From Methylotenera sp. (lineage in GTDB: Bacteria; Pseudomonadota; Gammaproteobacteria; Burkholderiales; Methylophilaceae): 64,000 nucleotides of DNA. The stretch lies in contig JAURWJ010000150.1 in NCBI GenBank assembly GCA_030655015.1, positions 1 to 64,000 on the forward strand, read 5' to 3'. The translations under genes were made by a program, and so were the position numbers. Shown one piece after another: positions 57,885 through 64,000 of this stretch (positions are counted from its first letter, which is position 1; each line of letters opens with the position of its first letter). The notes under the pieces are model-generated. The model was not told the origin of the DNA. It saw nothing but the letters and a program-made list of their open reading frames with translations, and searched no databases.

Positions 57885-58523
57885 ATGCAAAAGCCCACTA
57901 CCGTAATCGTTATTGATGACCATGCATTATTCCGCAGAGGTGTCAGTCAAATGATATCTTCTGATCCTGATTTTTTAGTTGTAGGTGAAGCTGCTTCTGG
58001 GGCAGATGGGCTATTGTTGGTGAAGCAGTTGGTACCGGATATTGTTTTGATTGACTTGAATATGAAGGGTATGAATGGCATAGAAACACTTACGCTTATA
58101 AAGGATGAAAAATTAGATTCACGTTGTATTGTCTTAACTGTCTCAGACGCAGAGTCTGACTTGCTTGAAGCGTTACGCGCAGGAGCTGATGGCTATTTAC
58201 TTAAGGATATGGAGCCTGAAGATCTATGTGAGAGCCTAAAAAGAACGATGACTGGTGTTACGGTTTTGCATGAAAGTCTGACTGAAATTCTTAAAAATGC
58301 GCTTATTCATCCGACGCTCAGTAGAAGCGAGGAAGAAATATCACTCACCGAACGTGAACGAGAAATATTAGAGTGTCTGGCAAATGGTCTTAATAATAAA
58401 ACAATAGCTCGCAATTTGGGTATTAGCGATACTACCGTAAAAGTGCATATTAAACACTTGCTCAGCAAACTGAAGTTAACCAGCCGGCTAGAAGCGGCGG
58501 TGTGGGCACATAGAAAGAAATAG
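57885..58523 (+). CDS. NarL/FixJ-family response regulator
   Basis: A 212-residue regulator. The receiver domain has VIVIDDHALFRRGVSQM, the phospho-acceptor Asp in IVLIDLNMKGMNG and the Lys in DGYLLKDMEPEDL. The output helix-turn-helix is SLTEREREILECLANGLNNK followed by TVKVHIKHLLSKLKLTSR, close to E. coli NarL, whose Lys-Val-His-x-Lys residues read the TACYYMT heptamer. The ATG at 57885 is chosen because GGAGAG precedes it; an earlier ATG (57870) lacks a ribosome site. NarL-type 7-2-7 sites before dmd, tmd, the permease, the Fe-S protein and the GcvT-like gene are its likely targets. Confidence 0.92.
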   Translation: MQKPTTVIVIDDHALFRRGVSQMISSDPDFLVVGEAASGADGLLLVKQLVPDIVLIDLNMKGMNGIETLTLIKDEKLDSRCIVLTVSDAESDLLEALRAGADGYLLKDMEPEDLCESLKRTMTGVTVLHESLTEILKNALIHPTLSRSEEEISLTEREREILECLANGLNNKTIARNLGISDTTVKVHIKHLLSKLKLTSRLEAAVWAHRKK

Positions 58524-58571
58524 GGTTTAAGCTTATGACCACCCAAGCATTAGCAATGTTGAGATTGCCGA

Positions 58572-58988
58572 TTGAATAAAACTGAGCAGATAGCAAACAT
58601 CCGGTTACAGCGCCAGCAATACAATGAGGCTATTTTGAATCGTAATGTAGATGCGATTTGTGCATTCCTTACCGCCGATTATCACGTTGTAACAAGCGCA
58701 GGAACTCAATCTCACGGTGTGGAGGAGCAGCGCAGGCGTTGGACTGCAAGATTCCAGGCAGATCCAGTTGTGCTGTACCGTAGACGCACTAAAGAATTAC
58801 GCTTAAATAAATTTTTAGATGCAGCAGAAGAGCTGGGAAACTGGGCAGGAAAATTTACTCTAAACACCAAAATAATCTTAATTGCTGGTGTTTATTCAGC
58901 ACAATGGCAAAGGCAGTCGAATGGGCTTTGGTTAATCAAATCGGAGATTTTTACTTCGCAGCGGTCTATAAGTAATCATCTGGCCTGA
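58572..58988 (+). CDS. DUF4440/SnoaL-like (NTF2-fold) small protein
   Basis: A 138-residue NTF2-like protein: the helical start QRQQYNEAILNRNVDAICAF, then LTADYHVVTSAGTQSHGVEEQRRRWTARF and strands GVYSAQWQRQSNGLWLIKSEIF match the DUF4440 pattern. There is no ATG in frame; a TTG start at 58572 fits the N-terminus. No catalytic residue can be named. It lies 48 bp after the response regulator and may belong to the same transcript. Confidence 0.65.
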   Translation: MNKTEQIANIRLQRQQYNEAILNRNVDAICAFLTADYHVVTSAGTQSHGVEEQRRRWTARFQADPVVLYRRRTKELRLNKFLDAAEELGNWAGKFTLNTKIILIAGVYSAQWQRQSNGLWLIKSEIFTSQRSISNHLA

Positions 58989-59420
58989 CTCGCGGTGAGG
59001 GTACCTATTGGATCTCTCATGGCTTTTTTGTATTACGGAATGGTTTTCTTGCAGTGGCTACTGATGCAGGAGTGTTCGGTTGTTCGGTGATTCCGCATGA
59101 GTTTACTAACGCGTCTCAATTACCCTTGGGGTAATCGCCACTCAGCACAAACACCGACCAGCAACAAATCTCTTGCTTTAACTGCAACAGAGGAATTGGC
59201 GATGGCGACTTCATGTTTATATTTCCAGCACCAAACATTAGAAAAGGGTAATTTTTATGCTGCGCGGGGGAATGCTTACCCTAGCCCCCCAAAGTTCCCA
59301 GATAATAAAAAAGGGTTGGAAGCAATCTGCCACTATCCGATATAGGGTGCGCCCGGAGCGATTCGAACGCCCGACCCCTTGGTTCGTAGTTTAGTTGGTG
59401 ATTTCTTCTTACCCATTATC
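58989..59420. other. Gene-free stretch ending in a tRNA fragment
   Basis: About 430 bases without a supportable gene. The right part holds the tRNA-Arg 3' fragment at 59346-59389. A small plus-strand frame at 59097-59345 has no ribosome site or recognisable fold. Confidence 0.5.
59346..59389 (-). repeat. 3' half of a tRNA-Arg(ACG) gene, possible attachment-site remnant
   Basis: On the minus strand the bases begin with the anticodon loop CTACGAA (anticodon ACG). The 3' anticodon stem CCAAG follows, then a T arm whose stems GGGCG and CGCTC pair around TTCGAAT, and an acceptor 3' strand ending GGGCGCACC. The 5' half is missing (the preceding bases do not fold). This is the signature of a site left by an integrase that targets a tRNA 3' end. 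A full tRNA-Arg gene should exist elsewhere, at higher coordinates if the element is still present. Confidence 0.75.
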
Positions 59421-61217
59421 TTATTGGCGCCGTTCTATAAACAAAGAGTTACCCATTATTTTCTTAGCCTGTTTTTTAGCAATTGCCGCAGCACTGGATA
59501 CATCATGTGCGGAATTAAAGTGGTTGGAATTGGCAACTACAGCGCCGATTGAAATGCTCATGAGCGGCTGAAAGGTGCGGTTACCTTGACGGTCTTCAAC
59601 CTCCATCCCACCGCAGTTACGTTCTTCCTCACTGTAAAACCATTTTGCAGCCTCTGCAAATCGCTCAAGAATTGCATTGCAGCGCTGTTGCCAATCTTGA
59701 CTTTGAAATAAGACAATAAAATCATCGCCACCGATATGACCAATAAAATCAATCTCTTCGGCACATTTTTCTTTAAGTAATGTGCCTAATAACTGAATGG
59801 CATCATCTCCTTTTTTGTAGCCGTGAATATCGTTAAACGGTTTAAAGAAATCTAAATCAAAGTAACACGTCACAAAAGGGGATTTTGCTTGCAAAAGACC
59901 ATCAATATGTTCATTGATAGGTACGTTGCCGGGAAGCAAAGTAAGCGGGTTGGCATAACGTGCTGCACTTAATTGCATTTGAGTGAATAAGCGTAACAGG
60001 TCATGCCCGCTACCCATGCCAACATAGAGGCCATTTTCTGTGACGATAAAACCCAGTGAAAGGCAATGCGGATCACTTTGCAACATGAGGTCGCTTAGAT
60101 CATGCAAGCTAGCAGTTTTTTCTACAATGACCGGCCTATTATCCATAATCATGTCACAGGAACTTCTGCCATGCAGTTCGCGGTAATACTGCTTTGAAAA
60201 TTGGCTTGTAATATGGTGACGGCTGATAATGCCAACAGGAGCCCCGTTTTTAACCACGGGGATTGCATTGATTTCCGGCTGAGACTCAAAATAATGCAGC
60301 ACGACATCGTTAGAGAAATCAGGCGAGACGTGCGGCATTTGCTTCACCAAACTTTCTACCGTGATACGCTGGTTGGGAGCATGGATATTACGTACGCTGT
60401 GGGTGACGAGGGCTTGTTTTATCTGTGGCGGTACTTGGTTAACAGGTTGACTTTGTGGTCGGGTGATATGATAACCCTGACCAAAAGCGATGCCTACATC
60501 TCGAATGGTGATTAATTCCTCTTCACTTTCTATGCCTTCCGCAATGATGCGAGCGCCCGATTTTTTGGCAATTTCTTGAATAGAACGTACAAATTGCAGT
60601 TTTAACGGGTCGTGATTGATGCCCTGAATAAAGTGCTGATCAATTTTTACATAATCAGGGCGCAGCTCCGACCACATGCGCAGTCCAGAAAAACCCTCGC
60701 CTAAGTCGTCAATCGCAATCTCAAAGCCCATGGCTCGATAATAGTGTGCGGCATCGCGTAATAATGCGTAGTCTGTGGTCGCCGCATTTTCTGTAAGTTC
60801 AATCACCACTTGTCGCGGGCTAAGGCCTATCTCTTCAATATATTTGAGCGTTTCACCCACTCTGGAGTCTTTGCCCATTAGAACATCTGGGCTGATGTTA
60901 AGGAATATTTTGCCAGACCCTGCAAGGTTAAAGAATGACTGTAGCACTTCGCGCCGTGCCAAATACTCCAGCTCAGTCACCATGCCATAATTTCTGGCGG
61001 TATTAAATAGCTTCATGGGTGAGTGTAAGGGGCTGTCTGCTGGCCCTCGAATAAGACCTTCGTGACCGATTACCTCAGCGGTTTTCATATCGATGATGGG
61101 TTGAAAAACAGCATTTAATCGCTTGCTATCAATAATGTCACGCAGTTTGCTCGCGATGTCATCAGCAATAATTTCTTGCGGTTTTTCTTTGCTAAAAATA
61201 GAGACAGGTGCATTCAT
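59421..61217 (-). CDS. EAL-CBS-GGDEF cyclic-di-GMP protein
   Basis: A 598-residue soluble protein with no signal peptide or membrane segment. An EAL domain (about residues 20-265) has GHEGLIRGP, ELTENAATT, IDDLGEGFSGL and ISEGI-like IIAEGIESEEEL, so c-di-GMP cleavage is possible. A CBS pair (about 275-410) may bind nucleotides (KNGAPVGIISRHHI, RPVIVEKTASLHDLSDLML). A C-terminal GGDEF domain (about 430-590) has GGDDF in place of GGDEF, a form that can still be active. PhoB-like repeats just upstream suggest control by phosphate starvation. Confidence 0.93.
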   Translation of the reverse strand: MNAPVSIFSKEKPQEIIADDIASKLRDIIDSKRLNAVFQPIIDMKTAEVIGHEGLIRGPADSPLHSPMKLFNTARNYGMVTELEYLARREVLQSFFNLAGSGKIFLNISPDVLMGKDSRVGETLKYIEEIGLSPRQVVIELTENAATTDYALLRDAAHYYRAMGFEIAIDDLGEGFSGLRMWSELRPDYVKIDQHFIQGINHDPLKLQFVRSIQEIAKKSGARIIAEGIESEEELITIRDVGIAFGQGYHITRPQSQPVNQVPPQIKQALVTHSVRNIHAPNQRITVESLVKQMPHVSPDFSNDVVLHYFESQPEINAIPVVKNGAPVGIISRHHITSQFSKQYYRELHGRSSCDMIMDNRPVIVEKTASLHDLSDLMLQSDPHCLSLGFIVTENGLYVGMGSGHDLLRLFTQMQLSAARYANPLTLLPGNVPINEHIDGLLQAKSPFVTCYFDLDFFKPFNDIHGYKKGDDAIQLLGTLLKEKCAEEIDFIGHIGGDDFIVLFQSQDWQQRCNAILERFAEAAKWFYSEEERNCGGMEVEDRQGNRTFQPLMSISIGAVVANSNHFNSAHDVSSAAAIAKKQAKKIMGNSLFIERRQ

Positions 61218-61258
61218 GGCTTAAGTCACTTTGTTAATTTGAGATGACACTAACAAGT

Positions 61259-61280
61259 AAATGTGACAAAAATGTGAAAC
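61259..61280 (-). promoter_or_regulatory. PhoB-box-like repeat upstream of the EAL-CBS-GGDEF gene
   Basis: On the minus strand: GTTTCAC-ATTT-TTGTCAC-ATTT, two half-sites (61274-61280 and 61263-61269) 11 bp apart, about 45 bp before the start codon. Confidence 0.6.
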
Positions 61281-61400
61281 ATAATCATTTAAATAGGGCG
61301 TATAGATAGCTGCGTCAAATAATGCTAGGTAACTTAGTTTTTAAATTTTTTTGTTGTGTGAATACAACACTATTGCCATTTGTTTTTATTAACTGGTTAT

Positions 61401-61429
61401 CTGTCATCAAATTGTCACACAAAAATCAC
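61401..61429 (+). promoter_or_regulatory. PhoB box upstream of the OprP-type porin
   Basis: CTGTCAT-CAAA-TTGTCAC-ACAA-AAATCAC: three half-sites at 61401, 61412 and 61423, exactly 11 bp apart, the first a perfect CTGTCAT. It lies 62 bp before the porin start. Confidence 0.8.
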
Positions 61430-61490
61430 AAAATCCGTCTTGTTGGAAAACGCAATAAAAATCACTTAAAAAACTAAGAGGGAATTTTAG

Positions 61491-62957
61491 ATGAATTACA
61501 AATTACATAGCTTGGTCGCCGCAACTTTAGCGGGCTCATTCATGTTCGGTTTTGGCGCTAATGCAATGGCTGACTCTACAGATGACATCGTAAATGCACT
61601 GATTGCAAAAGGCGTGTTGACGGAAGAAGAAGGCTCGTTGTTAACAAAGGGTCGCGCTGGCGAAAAAGAAGCTGCTGCTAATAAAGCAAAAGGCGCCGTG
61701 ACTGCAAAATATAAGGATGGTATCGTCATTGGTACTGAAGATGGCAAGAATAGCATTCAAATTAATGGCCGCTTACATGCAGATTATCGTAGTTTTGATT
61801 ACAGTAAAAGTGACAATGGTAGCAATGCCGTGAGTGCTACAGGTGCGGATACTTTTGATATCCGCCGTGCACGCATTGGTGCAAAAGTGAAGTTTTTAGA
61901 TCATTACTCAGGTGAGGTGGTGTTTAATGGTACTGGCTCTGCACCAGTATTGGATGTTGCTTACCTTGACATTGCATGGTGGAAACCTGCAACCATTCGT
62001 GTTGGTCAATTCAAAATGCCTTACAGCTTGGAACAACTTACAAGCTCCAATAATATCGACTTTGTTGAACGTAGTTTTGTCGATGCTTATATCCCAGCTA
62101 AAGAAACTGGCGCAATGTTGCACGGTTCTCCTTTTAAAGGCGTTACTTATGGTTTAGCAGCATCTACAGGTCGTGGTCAAAATGGTATTGAAGATGACGT
62201 GCGCGTTGATGGTGTTGATGTGATTGGCCGTGCTACCGTTAACTTGGCCGAAATCATGGACAACAAAGACATGGTGTTGCATGGTGGTTTAGCTTTTTCG
62301 GAAGGCGATATCTCAAAAAGCACAGGCTTAGGTGGTAACCGATCAACAGAAGCGAAGGGTGCCTCGTTCTTTACAGCACCTGTGGTTGCTTCAACTAACT
62401 TGGTTGATGCATCGATTGACCGTAGCCGTTTTGGTTTAGAAACTGCGCTTGCTTATGGCCCATTTAAAGTACAAGGTCAATATTCAAAAACTAACTTTGA
62501 TTTTGAAACTGCAACTAGAGGTTATGACGTTGATGTTAAAACATACTATGTACAGGCATTGTGGACAATCACTGGTGAGTCACACGCTGACCGTTATAAA
62601 AATGGCGCTTTCGGTGGCTTAAAACCTAAAAACAACTTTGACCCAGCTAAGTTGAGTGGCGGTGCATGGGAAGTGGGTGTTCGTTATAGCAGCTTTGACG
62701 GCAGTGATTTTGATACTTTAGGGCTTAATTCTGTAGCGCCTTTAGATGGTCAAGTAACAACTAAAGCTTCAAAATATACCGAGGCTGATGCATGGACGTT
62801 TGGTGTGAAGTTTGTAGCTAACCCACATGTGCGCTTTATGTTGGATTATGTGAAAACAGACTTTAATAATCCAATCGGTACTTCTGTAGTGACAGTGAAC
62901 GGTAAAGAAGAGGATAGTGAAAAGGCAATTCTGTTCCGTACACAATTCGCTTTCTAA
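61491..62957 (+). CDS. OprP/OprO-type phosphate- or polyphosphate-selective porin
   Basis: A 488-residue outer-membrane porin. The signal peptide MNYKLHSLVAATLAGSFMFG ends near residue 27 (ANAMADS). A short helical N-terminal part (DDIVNALIAKGVLTEEEGSLL) of the type seen in trimeric porins is followed by strand-rich sequence. SIQINGRLHADYRSF, FDIRRARIGAKVKF, PATIRVGQFKMPYSLEQLTSSN and the C-terminal LFRTQFAF with terminal Phe match the OprP/OprO family. A PhoB box upstream supports a role in phosphate or polyphosphate uptake. Confidence 0.93.
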   Translation: MNYKLHSLVAATLAGSFMFGFGANAMADSTDDIVNALIAKGVLTEEEGSLLTKGRAGEKEAAANKAKGAVTAKYKDGIVIGTEDGKNSIQINGRLHADYRSFDYSKSDNGSNAVSATGADTFDIRRARIGAKVKFLDHYSGEVVFNGTGSAPVLDVAYLDIAWWKPATIRVGQFKMPYSLEQLTSSNNIDFVERSFVDAYIPAKETGAMLHGSPFKGVTYGLAASTGRGQNGIEDDVRVDGVDVIGRATVNLAEIMDNKDMVLHGGLAFSEGDISKSTGLGGNRSTEAKGASFFTAPVVASTNLVDASIDRSRFGLETALAYGPFKVQGQYSKTNFDFETATRGYDVDVKTYYVQALWTITGESHADRYKNGAFGGLKPKNNFDPAKLSGGAWEVGVRYSSFDGSDFDTLGLNSVAPLDGQVTTKASKYTEADAWTFGVKFVANPHVRFMLDYVKTDFNNPIGTSVVTVNGKEEDSEKAILFRTQFAF

Positions 62958-63004
62958 TCTAGGATTGCAATCTCTCCTTGGTGTGGCTTAAACACCACGC
63001 TTTT

Positions 63005-63032
63005 AAACCCGCTCTCTGTAGCGGGTTTTTTA
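63005..63032 (+). terminator. Terminator after the porin
   Basis: AAACCCGCT (63005-63013) pairs with AGCGGGTTT (63020-63028) around CTCTGT and a T run follows. Confidence 0.85.
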
Positions 63033-63246
63033 TTGATAGAGCCTGAACCAGTTATGTATAAAATAATTACCCCCACGCAGATACTTGCCTGTTGGCATAT
63101 TTAAGTCGTAGTAGAAACTGGGCTTATATTTTATAGGTCAACTTTGTAAAAATTACACACATAACAATGTATGGCTGAAGATTTTTTTAAGGCCTTATTG
63201 AAGCGGTCAGTTATAATTCGATCAATTGATTAGAGTGGAACACTGT

Positions 63247-63885
63247 ATGTATAAACACCCTTCGTTAGACCGCGATAAAATGACGCCACAAGAAGCGTTG
63301 GACATTCTGATTGACGGCAATCACCGCTTTGCTAATAATTTAACGGCGAATAAAGATTTGCATAACTTGGTGATGATGACCAAAGACAAGCAGCATCCTT
63401 TTGTTTCCATGTTGAGTTGTAGTGATTCACGTGCACCGGTGGAAATGTTATTTGATCAAGCCTTGGGTGATGTATTTAGCGTGCGCTTGGCAGGCAATAT
63501 TGCCTCAGATAAAGCTATAGGCAGCTTGGAATTTGGCTGTAAATACCTAGGCAGTAAACTCATCGTGGTGCTTGGTCATACTGGCTGTGGCGCAGTAAAA
63601 GCGGCGTGTGATAATTTCAAAGATGGGCATATTGGCGAAATTACCAATTTAATTAAGCCTGCGGTACGTTTAGAAAAATCTATACTTGAGCACCGCAATT
63701 CTAGCAATGATGATTTTGTGGCTAAGGTGTGCGAGCTAAGTGTACAAGTGCAAATGGATGAGATTATGCATACCAGCGACATTTTGCAAGATATGGTTGT
63801 CAGCAAGCAAATTGCGATTATTGGCGGCATTTACGATTTAGCCACGGGTGAAGTGCGTTTTATGCAAAATGCGGTGGGGTTGTAG
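63247..63885 (+). CDS. Beta-class carbonic anhydrase
   Basis: It interconverts carbon dioxide and bicarbonate. The 212-residue protein has the zinc motifs SCSDSRAP (Cys with Asp-Arg pair) and GHTGCGAVKAA (His and Cys), and VRLAGNIA of the beta family. The ATG at 63247 is chosen over an in-frame TTG at 63226; GTGGA precedes it weakly. No PhoB box or NarL-type site was found upstream. Bicarbonate may feed carboxylation reactions in this C1-using cell. Confidence 0.93.
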   Translation: MYKHPSLDRDKMTPQEALDILIDGNHRFANNLTANKDLHNLVMMTKDKQHPFVSMLSCSDSRAPVEMLFDQALGDVFSVRLAGNIASDKAIGSLEFGCKYLGSKLIVVLGHTGCGAVKAACDNFKDGHIGEITNLIKPAVRLEKSILEHRNSSNDDFVAKVCELSVQVQMDEIMHTSDILQDMVVSKQIAIIGGIYDLATGEVRFMQNAVGL

Positions 63886-64000
63886 GAGGAGCTTTTTAAT
63901 ATGGCGACCCCTACAGAGCTCCTTGCAGCGTTCGGTTAATCGCGGCTACGTTCTGCTCCTTAGGCTTAGCGATGCCCCTCTTTTGCCATGTTGATGCTGT
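63886..64000. other. Trailing sequence without an identified gene
   Basis: GGAGGAGC is followed by an ATG and a frame of 11 codons that stops (ATGGCGACC...GGTTAA). GAGGAGC and GCTCCTTA could form a hairpin. Nothing firm can be called before the window ends. Confidence 0.3.

Noticed and set aside
59346..59389. A complete tRNA gene
   Set aside because: The bases before the anticodon loop do not form the D arm or the acceptor 5' strand, so it is only a 3' fragment.

Overview
The window comes from a methylotrophic betaproteobacterium of the Methylophilaceae, close to Methylotenera or Methylophilus. The evidence is a complete N-methylglutamate pathway, a trimethylamine dehydrogenase very like the Methylophilus methylotrophus enzyme, a dimethylamine dehydrogenase, their ETF, and the conserved ftsH-folP-glmM, prfB and lysS housekeeping genes. 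Most base calls look clean. ftsH carries an apparent one-base deletion and pstB an unusual Walker B residue.

Layout. 1-2978: the ftsH 3' end, folP and glmM. 3039-11038: a phosphate block with a PAP2 phosphatase, a family 4 glycosyltransferase, pstSCAB, and a DUF47 protein with a PiT transporter. PhoB-box-like 11-bp repeats precede PAP2, the glycosyltransferase and pstS. 11216-14586: arsC, prfB (with its programmed frameshift) and lysS. 15159-18200: a cupin, riboflavin synthase, an XRE-cupin regulator and a Fae homologue. 18197-28909: an N-formylglutamate amidohydrolase homologue, then mgdABCD, gmaS and mgsABC, the monomethylamine pathway through gamma-glutamylmethylamide and N-methylglutamate. 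29248-33355: three small membrane proteins with an APC permease (a candidate multi-part amine transporter), then two unknown genes and a glutamine amidotransferase. 33668-36239: folE2, a ribB-X fusion and an unknown gene. 36360-36540: a dead transposase tail.

36723-53365: the di- and trimethylamine block. It holds dimethylamine dehydrogenase (Gln at position 60), a cupin, a drug/metabolite-type transporter operon ending in a previously untracked 38-residue membrane peptide, an APC permease, trimethylamine dehydrogenase (Tyr60), a globin-like protein lacking its proximal histidine, an HdrD-like membrane ETF:quinone oxidoreductase candidate, a repeat protein, etfBA and a GcvT-like protein. The likely flow is trimethylamine to dimethylamine to methylamine by the two dehydrogenases. 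Electrons would pass through ETF to the membrane Fe-S protein and quinone. Methylamine then enters the N-methylglutamate pathway, and the C1 units go to folate or tetrahydromethanopterin carriers.

53651-58988: a TorF-type porin, a PAS-only membrane sensor, a NarX-like kinase and a NarL-like regulator. The regulator keeps the NarL recognition-helix residues. Matching NarL-type 7-2-7 inverted repeats (TACTACT-NN-AGTAGTA) lie before most di- and trimethylamine operons, which suggests that this two-component system controls them. 59346-63885: a tRNA-Arg 3' fragment, an EAL-CBS-GGDEF protein and an OprP-type porin transcribed divergently with PhoB-box-like sites on both sides, and a beta carbonic anhydrase.
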